Shown here one piece after another: positions 35,167-47,000 of a DNA stretch of 64,000 nucleotides. Each line of letters opens with the position of its first letter. Position 1 is the stretch's first letter. The notes beneath the pieces were generated by a model, which worked only from the letters and a program-made list of their open reading frames with translations, was not told where the DNA came from and searched no databases. A program made the translations under genes and the position numbers. Origin of the DNA: Ciona savignyi (Eukaryota; Chordata; Ascidiacea; Phlebobranchia; Cionidae); assembly GCA_000149265.1 (NCBI GenBank), contig CH002834.1:982131-1046130 (forward strand). Reading direction: 5' to 3'.

Positions 35167-35626
35167 CCGATTGTGACGTCCAAAATGGGTTTGTTGTCGC
35201 GCGAGGCCGAGGTCGCGACTCCGGAACACCGTGTTATTCCGTTGTGACGTCATAATTGCGGGCTCGAAACCGCGAGAAGCAATTAAGGCGCAGCTGGAGA
35301 GGATTCGTGCGGACGGTTCCCATCGGTCGTCAACATCGATTTTCAATCTCATCACCACTGCTTTCTCGTCCTCCAAGGTGTCTTTTCGTTGTCAAAATGC
35401 CAAAGTATTTGAATCTTGGGATTTCATAATGATCTCCCAACATCTTTGTTCATTATGCCGCGCCAACGTGGTTCGGCGCGGATTGAGTGTTCGTATTTTT
35501 CTTGTTTCTGCAATGTCCATACAAACTCACAAAAAATGTATATTTATTATTATTTTGAATAATTTCGCTTGGATTTAAACTACTTGTCAAATTGTACGTA
35601 TGACTATTGTATGGAATTGAAATCCA

Positions 35627-35632
35627 AATAAA
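35627..35632 (+). promoter_or_regulatory. poly(A) signal for the PPxY protein gene
   Basis: AATAAA about 460 bases after the stop codon, followed by a T-rich stretch. Confidence 0.5.
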
Positions 35633-35649
35633 ATTAAAGTGCTTTATTT

Positions 35650-37600
35650 ATGGTTACCCCAGTCCATATACTGATATCCATTTTAAAACGGATCTTTAGA
35701 CAAAACCATGACGGGTTCGGGACTTAGTCCGGTGCAAAAAACAACAAAATGAAAAATTCCGTTTCATGCAAGTTATTACCAGCCTGTTCCGTTTGGAATT
35801 TGGATTCGGTTTATAAGCTTCTTACATTGTGTGCGATATGCGTTCCTGGAAATAATACTTGACTTTGAACCGAGCGCCGTGTTGTCTAGACCCGAAAAAA
35901 ATTGGAAGAATCTTATCGCGTTGATGGTTTGTGACGTCACAGATCGGATTATGGTTGGACCGAATCCGACAATGAGTAAACAATGGTCGCTTGTGACAAC
36001 AAACAATGGTGAAAACCGCGCAATTTGCGCCTATCTTCGCGGCTGCCAACGCCTTATTAAGCCGATTTTGATAATAAGCAGAAAAGCCGCTTTAGTCCTC
36101 TTCCCAAATCTGTTTTAACAATAAACCGAGTGAGCTTCACTAATATGATGTAATTAATAAGCTATTGAGAAATTGCAAATCAAGAATGAATTAGAAAAAC
36201 AAACCGAACATACCGATCGTAATAATGCAGTTGACGAGCTAAGATTAGCTAATGGGAGTCATTAAATCAGTGATCATGTCGACTCTCAATTTACAAGTAC
36301 GATTAACGTGTATTGTATATATCAGTACAAGGAATGCACTATGTCGAGTTATGTGGTTTAAGTGGACGGAATAGCAGACATGATTTTCCATATGAGAACT
36401 TTTTAAACATCATTGGTTTGAAGTAACACGGGCTGCCGGTTATATTACTGGGTTATATTGAATCACAATTCCCTCTTGTGTATAAGTAACCTAATTGATT
36501 TTTGGCATATCAGAATGGTTTGACATAAACTGAAAATATGAAGTAAATTTTCGTGTAATCAAATTTCCCGGGTCATGTGAAATTAAGTTACTTGTGATCT
36601 TGTATATACATTTTGATGATATACTTTGACAGCGAAACCCATAAAGGCGTACCTAAAATCAAATATCGCATTCGATTTCGCTAATTTATTAGCTACAAGA
36701 TAATTAAATTAAATATTATTTGGTGCAATTACGTTATTGGCAAAAAGGTCAACAGGTCTCTCTGTACTATCATAAAAAATATGTCTTAGTATATATACAT
36801 TATGACTACTTAAGTAATTACGTGCATCATAACTCGGGAAGGCGTAATATGTGGCGAACTGTAAATCCATATTCCAGTCTTAACACGTGGTCAGTCGGCC
36901 GTAAGTGTCAGGTAGCAAGTTTCGAACAAAACGAATACATTATGCTTCTGCTTATGTTCGACGGGTCAGGGCGTAACTAACAAGTTGATTTTACGCCGAG
37001 GCTATACATATTGCGGCTCTTTTATCTTTCTGACAAGCCTTATTATTTTTCTCGCTATATTGTAGCGAGCGCTTAATACATTTTTTATACTCATGCATAA
37101 GTGAAACAAACTGAAGAACACTCGTGTCTTTAACTCTTACATCAGTGTTGTTTTCTTTTATTGCGAAATAGTTTTGCACCTAGAAGTAATTTTTATTTTG
37201 TAAAATATCGGTTAAAACGGATCTTTAAATGCAGAAGGTTGCCGAAATGACGTGTTTCAACGACTGTTCTGTTTTCCGCCTTTTCCTTTTCCTGTGTCAT
37301 CTTTTTCTTTCTTATTTTTCATTATTTTATACTGGGGCAACATGAATAAAATACACTATAAAAAAACATACTCTTTAACCGACCGAACATGCATTTTGCA
37401 GAGTGTAATTTCGTTTATTGTCGGGAAATTACCACAATCGTTAATGAGCGGTTTTGAGTTAAAATGTAAGTGCACAATCTTAATTGTTACCTCATAATGT
37501 GGATAATTATAACGATCTTCCAAATTAATCAGCCACGAAAGCACACTTCTTGCAACTAAACTTATATGTGTTACAGTAGCCATTTTCAAAATCGTTTTGT
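35650..37600. other. spacer without recognised gene
   Basis: Several short frames, none with recognisable motifs. A tgacgtcac palindrome occurs near 35932. Confidence 0.3.
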
Positions 37601-37850
37601 TATTTTTGTTTAATTTAGTTTACTTATTTTCGACCCAGTATTAAATAATGGCAAAGAAAACAAATTGCGGCACACGCACAGAAAATGGCGGCAAAACGAA
37701 CAGTCGTTAAAATACGTCATTTGAAAGAAAATGGATGTAACTAAATAAAGATAGAGGATTTGTTTTTTTAAATCAGAGAATATAGGCATGGGTAAGGAGA
37801 CAGTGTGCACATATCACCGAAATTTAATCCAAACAGTTGTCAAATTAATC
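37600..37850 (+). repeat. dispersed repeat, partner of 39265-39480
   Basis: Shared blocks: aatttagtttacttattttt, gcaaa..aacaaattgcggcac, and ggcggcaaaacgaacagtcg followed by ttaaaa.acgtcatt. About 210 bp, diverged. Confidence 0.65.
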
Positions 37851-38486
37851 GGCATAACCAACCATTGGTATTCTCTTTAAATATTGCATAACAGAACGTA
37901 CGTCGTACATTCCTTTCGATAATAGGAGAACCGATTGTCTTTAGCGACACGAAACTGGCGCTGGTTGGTGATTATTGACTCCATGGTTCGTCTACCGGAT
38001 GAGCCCTTCTTGTTTAATCTGGCGTTCAAATGATATGGAGGCAAAGCCTCTCGCTAGCAGAAGTGGGTAATGCCGTCGAGTAAGGCAATTCGACGACGTT
38101 GAGTGATCATATAGTTAAATAGATTATAACAAAAGCAAATGTTTCATCGTATTCAGCTTTAGCAGTATATCGCCACGGTATTTAACACAATACCATAGCT
38201 TTAATAATTTGACCCTGGGCAAAAGTTCTTTGGCAACAATCAAGATAAATATTCCCGAACACGGATTTCCCTCACGTTATCCGAGCATAAACGTGCACGA
38301 ATCTTAAATGTAAATTTCTCAACACGCCAAGGTAGTAATAACACATCCATTGAAACGCCCTAAAGTGAGGTTATATGCAGCAGGGGAAGTGGCCTGCTGA
38401 TAGACCATCCACCACATCAATTTTTCCACAATTTTTACAATTTTCATGTTATTTATTGTTTTGTTGGTAATTCGGTACATTGACTA

Positions 38487-38735
38487 AAAAACCCAGCGGA
38501 ATATTGGGTTTTATCAAAGGAAGAGGGGAACGTGTGTATCATACTTAATACACTACAATAGATTATATTTTAAAGGAACGTGCTTGTGTATCATACACAA
38601 CACACTGTAATAGATTCGGTAACCGCGGACGGTGGGCGCGAGGTGACCTGACGATTGCCCGTGTGTTAAACCCCGTAAGTTTCCCATTCACGGGGATAAA
38701 CATAATTATCCTATTTTTCTATCCTACCTACCTGT
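38487..38735 (+). mobile_element. rearranged SINE lacking its head
   Basis: The stretch from the cagcggatt-like part to the tail is present (cacacgggca region, ggtgggcgcgaggtgacctg, tatcc-type end), with an internal duplication of 'ggaacgtg..tgtatcatac' around 38535 and 38576. Confidence 0.7.
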
Positions 38736-38760
38736 AAGACTTCATTTGATTAGACGTTTT

Positions 38761-38985
38761 CTGGGGCAAATCGATTATGTGTTGGTGTAAGGTCTTCTTG
38801 GATTCTGCATAAAACTGTCCCGTTTCGACTACGCCGGGTTGGTTAAAATTATATGTTTATAAAGGTCCTGTGTTCTGGGGCAAAATCAATTATGTGTTGG
38901 TGTAAGGTCTTCTTGGATTCTGCATAAAACTGTCCCGTTTCGACTACGCCGGGTTGGTTAAAATTATATTTTTATAAAGGTCCTT
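38761..38985 (+). repeat. recent tandem duplication, 114-bp period
   Basis: Two adjacent units start at 38761 and 38875 (ctggggcaaa, then tatgtgttggtgtaaggtct, then gactacgccgggttggttaa). They differ by only a few bases, which indicates a recent event. Confidence 0.95.
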
Positions 38986-39094
38986 AACATACTACAGCAA
39001 GGGCACAATACTTCATTTAGTACGGACTGTTAGATCAGTTTAAAACTTTAGAGCATTAGTATATAGCCTACCGAAAAGTTTATGGATTGTAACC

Positions 39095-39255
39095 AATGCG
39101 CTGGTCGGTTGTGTTGTTGGGCAAGGCGTTAGCAATGGTCATCTGAACTCAGTTGATTAACGGGATTAACTAAAACAGTAAATACGTCTCAATCATAACA
39201 TACTACAAAACTCTGGTAAACCACCAATAAACACTCGCTAATCTTTTCGTATTTT
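39095..39255 (+). mobile_element. degenerate SINE fragment
   Basis: Recognisable by ggtcggttgtgttgttgggc, a catctgaactcagttgatta block and the caatcataacatactac region. Both ends are lost. Confidence 0.5.
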
Positions 39256-39264
39256 ATCGTCCAA

Positions 39265-39480
39265 TAGTTTAGTTTAGTTTATTCATTTTTTGCCCTAGTA
39301 ATTAAAAATGGCAAGCGAATAAAATCACGACACGGGAACAGGAAAAGACGGCAAAACGAACAGTCGTTAAAACACGTCATTGAAAAAAAGGATATAATTT
39401 AATAAATATAGCGGACGCGGCCGCCAAACCTAGGCGAAAGAACAATAATGTGCAAACAAAATTTAATTAAAACCAAACAA
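39265..39480 (+). repeat. dispersed repeat, partner of 37600-37850
   Basis: See partner. Contains a GC-rich ggacgcggccgcc patch (39413-39425) that the other copy lacks. Confidence 0.65.
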
Positions 39481-39484
39481 TATA

Positions 39485-40615
39485 AAGCCCTGAAGAAAAG
39501 TGTGCGGTAAAGCGCGACCAGTATACTGAGGGGGAGCCGGCTTTAGGAGAAGGTGTGGCCCGAAAGCGTGGACCAGAAACACCAGATATGTTGTCATTTT
39601 AACTCGATCTCTTTGTTTAACTAGATAGGTGTTTCCACGCGATAATCACAGATCATAGGAGATTTAAGAAACTGTGTGGCGTACTGTGTTGGTAAACTTA
39701 AGCGTATGGCTCATGAAGTAATCAATTCCTTTGTTTCTGTCAGTTGAGTCGGTTCTATTTTTATCATCACATAAATAAAAGCCCTAGTGCTAGACAATGC
39801 GGCAACTTATCTAGTTTGTAGGCCTATATGACATAAAAAATTGGTACAACCTTTTTCACTTTAGCGATTCTTCACAAAAAATCACTGGATGCCCCAAAGT
39901 TAATATTATTTTCGCATAATAAAATTTATTATTTTTCGCATAATAGCAATACATTTAATAAGATCCGCATCAGAAGGGTAAAAGAGACACAGGTTGTCGA
40001 CCCCTGGTTTAAACCCTTGGCAACCATAGATTGAAGATTTTGGTTTCATTGATTTTAACTGTGCATACGTGAAAAACTCGTGGACGCATAGCTGCTTTTA
40101 TTCCAAGTATATACGAATTTATCGTTTTAACCTTCTTTGTTTAACCAGATAGGCGTTTCTAGAGGATAATCACAGATCAGTATAAAGATTTAAGACACTG
40201 TTTGACGTGTGCTGTTAAATTTGAGCGAATGGCTCTTGAAGTTTTCAAACGTTTTGTATATGAGTGATTCTGAGTGACGATGTGGTAAATCGAAGGTAAA
40301 TACCAAAGTGATTATGCGGTACAGCGCTTTCTACCGATTTCCAAGACGTCACCTAAATATAAGCTAAGTGTAGTCAAAACATTTGTGTAGCCAGCATGAG
40401 GATTCTGCTTTTATAAAACACTTTATGTCGTCGATATTTGCAGTTCGATGTAATCACAACAAAGAGTTTGTCAGTTGCTCCGGTAAGTGCGCTTTAAACT
40501 AATAGTGTGAATTGATATTAGTGGAATTTCATTTCTCAGGCCACACCTTCTCCTAAAGTCGGCATCCCCACAGTAGTGGTAGCGCATTGGCGCACACTCT
40601 TCTTCAAGGCTGTAT
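39485..40615. mobile_element. second foldback element, about 1.1 kb
   Basis: The left end (39485-39570: ctgaagaaaagtgtgcg ... ggctttaggagaaggtgtgg) is the reverse complement of the right end (40540-40615: ccacaccttctcctaaagtc ... gcgcacactcttcttcaagg). Inside, a block starting ctttgtttaac.agataggcg is repeated directly at 39608-39720 and 40135-40250. There is no transposase frame. The organisation (inverted ends, internal direct repeats) parallels 19785-21985. Confidence 0.8.
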
Positions 40616-40927
40616 ATCATTTTTTCTTAATTATTGGGTTTGTTCGAATGGGTGGATCAGAACAAGAACTAATGGATATTTTATGAAGGAGTTTTACACC
40701 CCTTTAAAATTTATAAAAATAAGAGTTGCTGATTACGATGACCAATCTTACAACTACATTTTATTTTGGAATAGGGTTAGATGTTCTGGTGACAGATAAT
40801 TGCAGATTTTGAGGCCTTGTAGAACACACTCACCCACTTGATCAGTTATACCATTAGACGTATACGACCACTATTATACTTCGTCTTAAAATGTTACATG
40901 CCAGTAAATCAGTTGTGATAGTATCTG

Positions 40928-41068
40928 GCAGATTAGTCTAGTGGTTTGGGGCGTCGCCTTTCAGCCGAAGGGTTGCAGATGCGAAAATGGTCGCTAGCTA
41001 GTCGGTTGTGTCATAGAGCAAGGCACTTGACGGACATTGCCTGAACCCAGCGGATTAATAAGTTCTTA
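40928..41068 (+). mobile_element. 5' part of a SINE (tRNA-like head and body)
   Basis: Begins tggcagattagtctagtggt with A-box and gggttgcagatgcgaa B-box-like sequences, and stops after cccagcggattaat. The tail half is missing. Confidence 0.75.
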
Positions 41069-41322
41069 TACATCTTTTTTAGCTAGGTGTTGGTACTAAT
41101 ACATAGAACATTGTTGTGAGAATAAATTAAAACTGCTTCCATTTTTAAAAACCTACTTGAATCTACTGAATTGGGCAATAAATGCCTGTTAGTGCAGGAC
41201 GATACAACACAAACAAAAGTGGTTATGTGAGGGGTATAACAGTGGTTCCTCACATTTTAAATTTTCGACACCCCTAAGTAATAAAAATTCAAAAAGCCAT
41301 GTGCAGTAATATGAGCAAATTG

Positions 41323-42582
41323 TTACTGAGAAACTGTATTGTGAAGAAATAAAGCAACAAAAAATCCATTGGTACAATTAACTGCAGGATCACACCGTAT
41401 ACATTTCTGAGTTTCGTAATTTACCATCTTGATGCCTCTGTTAGTCCAAGCTGGCATCACTTCTAGCAATTTAAAGAACGGATTTTGTTTCAGAGCTGAC
41501 TTAACGACATCTTCATTTTCCTCTTGGTGTATTGAGCATGTGGAATAAACAACTCTCTTCACATTCGGAAACGATAAAGCGTGGCATAGAATTTTAACTT
41601 GAAATTTTGATAGTGCGCTCAATCGCTTTAGTACCTCAGCATCAGTGTCTTTTTGATTTTCTAAATCTCTGCTAACAATTCCAGAACCTGAACAAGAAGG
41701 ATCAACTAAAATGGATTCCACCTTTTGAAATTTCGGGTCTGTTGGATTCAACTTCATAAAATCACTGTTAATTATTTCACAGTTTTTAACGTTCGCTTTT
41801 TGAAGCTGCCTTTCCATGATTTTGACTCTGTCTCTATCTCGATCGACGGCAAACAGTTTCCCTGTGTTGTTCATGATGGCAGCTAAATGGGAGGTTTTAT
41901 TGCCAGGTGCAGCACAGGCATCGATTACATGGGTATGTGGCGCTGGATCCAACACAAAAGCCGACAAACAACTTGCTTTATCTTGAAAAATTAAACTTCC
42001 ATTCTTGTAAAGTTGGTGGGCATGCAAATCTGTCTTTGGATTAAACACAAGTAAATTTGATATATCCGGATCCACTGAAAACTGTTTCAGTTCAATTTCA
42101 TTTGCATTGATGTCAACCTGACTGTACCCATCTTTTTCTAGTGCAACAACCATTTTTTTAAAGGTAGTAGTCAAAGTATTAACTCTTAAATATTTTGGTA
42201 ATAAAGGATGTTTCGTTTCAATAAGGTCTTCATTTTTAGCAACTTTTTTTCTTATTTTCATCCGTGCAAAAGCAGAATTTAGCATAGATTTTCTTGAAGA
42301 TACAAATTTCTTTAATTTTCCGCCACACTGGATACCCTTGCCAATTAAAAAATCATAGAGCAAAAACAATGCTAAGTTATGACTCACACCTTTTGATTGT
42401 TTCAAAAGCTTTGTTTGCTCCAAAATTTCCTCAAGAATCACTTTGTATTTTAAGGTCTCCATTACCAGTGCAGCAAGTTGTTTTGGGTTTTTAAATTTAG
42501 AAGCAAAAAGTGATTTTTTAACAGATGACTTGTATGTGGTCACTTGGGTCAAAACCTCCTCAGCAGATTTGTATAGCGCCAT
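41323..42582 (-). CDS. nsun5: NSUN5-type rRNA cytosine-C5 methyltransferase (419 aa, intronless)
   Basis: An uninterrupted frame of 419 codons, close to the length of vertebrate NSUN5, which methylates a conserved cytosine in large-subunit rRNA in the nucleolus. The N-terminal helical domain runs to about residue 125. The Rossmann core follows with the SAM-binding DACAAPGNKT (221-230), VDRDRDR (about 246-252), DPSCSGSG (294-301; Cys297) and the catalytic YSTCSIHQEEN (346-356; Cys349). The C-terminus ends just past NGFFVALF, as in the family. ATG 42582 begins MALYKSAEEV, with no upstream in-frame alternative needed. The frame contains no intron, unlike vertebrate NSUN5. It stands divergent to FANCL, 1.5 kb apart. 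It looks intact and functional. Confidence 0.92.
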   Translation of the reverse strand: MALYKSAEEVLTQVTTYKSSVKKSLFASKFKNPKQLAALVMETLKYKVILEEILEQTKLLKQSKGVSHNLALFLLYDFLIGKGIQCGGKLKKFVSSRKSMLNSAFARMKIRKKVAKNEDLIETKHPLLPKYLRVNTLTTTFKKMVVALEKDGYSQVDINANEIELKQFSVDPDISNLLVFNPKTDLHAHQLYKNGSLIFQDKASCLSAFVLDPAPHTHVIDACAAPGNKTSHLAAIMNNTGKLFAVDRDRDRVKIMERQLQKANVKNCEIINSDFMKLNPTDPKFQKVESILVDPSCSGSGIVSRDLENQKDTDAEVLKRLSALSKFQVKILCHALSFPNVKRVVYSTCSIHQEENEDVVKSALKQNPFFKLLEVMPAWTNRGIKMVNYETQKCIRCDPAVNCTNGFFVALFLHNTVSQ

Positions 42583-42833
42583 GTTTTGCTAAAACTTGAC
42601 TGCACTGAAACAATGAAAGTGAAACATAATGTATAGCAGTACGCTATAATTGTATTGACCAAATAATGTGATTGGGCAATATGCCATACACTAGCCTGAC
42701 ATAACAGGGATAAAGTTTATGAATGATTTTTTTTGTTGAACTCTTGAATAACCCAACAAAATACTGTACCGGTACTTTCGGTATTTCTATTAAAGCTATT
42801 TAATCCGTATTATCAAACTGCTATTGTTATTTA
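42583..42833. promoter_or_regulatory. proximal flank of NSUN5
   Basis: Short AT-rich stretch between the start codon and the nested palindromic elements. No defined site seen. Confidence 0.25.
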
Positions 42834-43532
42834 CCGGTCAATGTAACAAGTTTTAACGGTACCTCTAAATACTACAGGATCACTTGGACTGCTTGAATCG
42901 TTTAGAGCAGCGGTTCCCAAACTTTTTTGGTTGGCAGCGCCTTTTAAAAACTTGTTAAATCTTGCGGCTCCCTCATAAGCCAAAATTTTCAAACTGCAAG
43001 TATTGTATATCCAGACTAGCACGCATATGGATAACCATTTAAACTCTTCAAAACTATTTACCAAAGTGACCAACAGTCAATTAATGCAAAGCAGTTATTT
43101 GACAAACCATTATTCGAAAAACAATGCCACGTTAGTCAGCAAATAGTGGGAGACAACATCGAACAATGGATTTTTAAAACGAATACTGTATCCATGCCAG
43201 CGTATAGGGTTGCACAGGCTCTAAACATCTTCAATTAACGTTTTACTGGTTTAACGCACATATACTGTATTTTTTGTGAGAAAAACAATAAATGCAGCAA
43301 CTTCCGCAACTCCCCAGGGCGCCTTTTTGGGAACCGCTGGCTTGGAGCGCTTACTATACTTCGTAATTACAAAAGCTATGATATTAATGTTAGGGTTGAG
43401 GTTAAAATTAGTTATGGGGTTGAGATTAGTGTTTGGGACAGGGTTGGAATTACTTTCCATAGCAATCTAATTGATTCAAGCGATCCTGTAGTATTTAAAG
43501 GTACCCCAGTTTTAATCGTTCACATTGACCGG
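42834..43532. mobile_element. palindromic element hosting a hAT-type MITE
   Basis: Outer inverted repeats of about 65 bp begin ccggtcaatgt (42834) and end acattgaccgg (43532), each containing aaatactacaggatc or its complement. The inner MITE interrupts the structure. No target duplication was settled for the outer element. Confidence 0.75.
42908..43339. mobile_element. hAT-type MITE, 432 bp, nested
   Basis: Ends cagcggttcccaaac (42908) and gggaaccgctg (to 43339), flanked by gtttagag and gcttggag, a 6/8 match for an 8-bp target duplication. CAGNGGTTC-type tips and 8-bp duplications are hAT hallmarks. Confidence 0.75.
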
Positions 43533-44079
43533 AAAGTAATTCGTGGGAAGATAAACAAAACTGACAAACCATGCCGAACTGATCACAACACTGGCTCGTA
43601 TTTAATCATGTACACTACAATAACAATTGAATGTTGATTCCTAAAGTATAACCAATGCCGTTTAATCACAGTTCACAGACTCTATTTACAAAAAAACAGT
43701 GTATATGAGTTAATAAAACCATAAAGTACTAATATAAAAATATATTAGTACTCTATGATAAAATCTTTAACTCAAGCTCTAACATTAAATACAACAACCA
43801 TTTATTTGATTATAAATACACATGTTGGCATATTATGTAAATTTATATTAAATCATGAAAATAATTAAGATCTAAAAAGCAACATTCTAGTACGATAATA
43901 CTGTGGTCTAGCTAATAAAGTGTCTACCTTTAAATATGTTAAGATGTCTATGATGTAATATTTTACCGCGAAATTATATAAATTTTCTTACTTCGCTGCA
44001 AATACTGAAACTCTAAACACAACTGTTAAACGTGTAGATAAATACAAATACAAAATGCCGTGAAATCACAAATTACACA
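43533..44079. promoter_or_regulatory. FANCL upstream region
   Basis: AT-rich sequence before the FANCL start codon, presumably containing its promoter. No obvious core element. Confidence 0.3.
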
Positions 44080-47000
44080 ATGAATCTGCCGATTGCTTTA
44101 AATTCATTAGGAACGTTATATGATGGTTTCGTTTTATGTGGTGGCCGTTCTCACAGAATACAAATTTATCCTGCAAATAAAAAAGAGAAGACAAACTACA
44201 AGTAAGATAATTATTTTACTGATCAAAAAACTCTTACAAAACAAAAAGAATCAAAGCAAAACGTTAAATAGAGCTTTAAATTTATAAATTAATAATTTTA
44301 GTATGCAATGGAAATTGTTTTATTTTCTACATTTGTATGTACAGTTTAATGTATGATTATTAGAATAATGAGTTTGTATGTTAAATGCATATGCTGTTAT
44401 AACACAGGTAATTTTGTATTCCTTTGTTATAACGATTTATCTCTTTGAATGAGAAAATAAAAATGGCATTATCAGACAAGTAATCTTTATATTATATAAC
44501 CCTCACCCTATACTCCAAGTTATTGGGAGCTATTGTAGTGTGTAGTATATGGTTGCTAATTTAATTGTTTTACTTAAACTGATTATTCTCCTTTGTTTCA
44601 TTTTCTTGGCCAAGTATACAATTGAATAGCCAATGACTGGTTTTAATTCAACACCCTTTCTACTGAAAAGCTAACTGAAAAACTGTTGTATGCAGCCTGA
44701 CAAAAGTGGTTTACGGGAAAATATCTAAACAAATGTGAATCTAAGTTTAATCCAAGGTGTTGTGTATTTATTTCGTATTTATGACGTCATTATTCGGTTG
44801 ACTGATTTTATGTTTAATCACATTGTTGTTCTCTGTGACCTTGGGCCTAACGTGGTTTGCCCATATACCCGATTATAGTTCAGTGTTATTTTTTGCCTCC
44901 TGCACGCAATAAACTGCTGAGTATATAACAATGGCGACGAGGATGGGATAGACTAGCAAGCGGGTTAAGCAGGAATTTAGCAAAGAAAGAGAAGAATGGC
45001 GTTCCTGGGCTCAATGGCGGAATTTGATGGCCTAGTGGAAGACTGGCCGACGTATGTGGAAAGACTGGAGCAGTATTTCGAGGTAAACGAAATTCATGCC
45101 AAGAAACGAATTCCACTTATTTTAAACTTGATGGGTGCCAAAACATATGGCTTATTGAAAGATCTAGTATCTCCAGACAAGCCAGCAAGTAAGTCTTATC
45201 TAGAAATTGTGAACGTGTTGTCTGATCATTTGGCCCCAAAACCACTGAAGATTGCAGAACGATTTAAATTTTCTAAAAGAAATCAAGAAGAGGGGGAAAG
45301 GGTGCAAGATTATGTTGCAACTCTACGAAAACTGTCTGAAAAATGTGCCTATGGTAATTTCTTAGATGATGCACTAACCCAGTGTTTTGTATGTGGCCTG
45401 CAAAGTGAATCTATCCAAAGAAGATTGCTTACAGAGTCGGATTTGACCTTCAAGAAAGCAATAGAGATTGCAACTGGAATGGAAAAGGCTTCTAAAGAAA
45501 CTACGGCCCTGCAAAATGCACAATCGGTGTATAAGTTTGACCAATGTGCTGCTACTGGCTCTAGCAATAGAGCATTCAGGACCAGTAATCAAAGGAGTAG
45601 GCCGGAGGTCTGTATGCACTGCGGCAGAACTGGGCATGCTGCAAAGTATTGTAACATGAAAAAATGCAACATGTTACCGCTGTGGTCGGGTTGGTCATAT
45701 CACAAGGGTGTGTAGCTTGCCCCAGCCAATGAGAGAACGCCGGAGAATGGACCCAAGAATACAGCATTTCAATGAAGCACCCGATAAAGTGAGTTTCCTT
45801 AAACTTAATAGTCTACATTTAAACCGTGAGATTATAGTGTTGTCACCCAGAGTAAATGATATAACACTGCACATGGAGCTGGACACTGGGTCTGCTTTGT
45901 CAGTAATGTCCTGGTCTAAATTTAAACATACATTTAAAGGTGCCAACCTCGAATCAACCGATATTGTTTTAAAAACGTACACGGGAGAAAAAGTAATACC
46001 TGTTGGTGTGTACCCTGTCAATGTAACTTACAAGAACCAACTCCGGAACCTAAAGTTACACGTATTAAAAGAGGATGGTCCTACTTTATTGGGACGTGAG
46101 TGGCTTAAATCATTTAATAATAAGTGTGGTTGTTTGTATACACTCAATGAAGGAAGCTTCAAAACCTTAGAAGCTATTTTAAGTTCTCACTCTGTTGTTT
46201 TCGAGGAAAACCTGGGCACCTTAAAGAATATCAAGGGGAAATTACACTTGAAACCGGATGTACAACCAAAATTTGTAAAAGCAAGGACACTTGCATACAG
46301 TTTGAGAGGCAAAGTTGACCGGGAACTCACAAGATTGGTACAAGAAGGAACCCTGGAGCCAATCTCATGGAGTGATTGGGCAACGCCAATTGTACCAGTG
46401 GTCAAAAAGGATGGAAGTGTAAGGATCTGTGGCGACTTTAAGGTAACTGTAAACCCGTGTCTGAATATTGAGCAGTATCCGTTACCGCGTATCGAGGATA
46501 TTTTTGCCAATTTGGCTGGTGGACAACAATTCTCAAAACTTGATTTAAAAAATGCATATTTACAGATGCTCATGGATGATGAGTCAAAACCATTATTAAC
46601 CATTAACACCCACAGGGGCCTTAATCGTTACAATCGTATGGCTTTTGGAATTGCCTCTGCTCCTGCCTTGTGGCAACGGGCTATAGAACAGGTACTGCAA
46701 GGTCTCCCTGGGGTGCAATGCATTTTGGATGATATGATCATTACCGGAGCGACAAGAAATGAACATTTAGAAAATTTGGATAAGGTGCTGCAGAGGTTGA
46801 AAGAGTATGGACTAAGAGCCAACCAGAGCAAATGTGAGTTTTTCAAAGAGAAAATTGAATTTTGTGGTCACATCATTGATAAAAGGGGTCTGCACAAGAC
46901 GCCAGAGAAGATTTCTGCCATCTTGAACGCTCCTGCCCCAGAAAATGTGACACAAGTACGTTCCTTTCTTGGGTTAGTTAATTATTATCATCGGTTTCTG

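Noticed and set aside
36720-36980. 86-codon plus frame after the PPxY gene
   Set aside because: No domain or exon context and ordinary AT-rich composition.
45690-45715. Programmed +1 ribosomal frameshift between gag and pol
   Set aside because: Not ruled out, but the break falls within the second zinc knuckle at an A6 run and a second, unrelated frameshift exists in RNase H. Simple indel decay is more likely.
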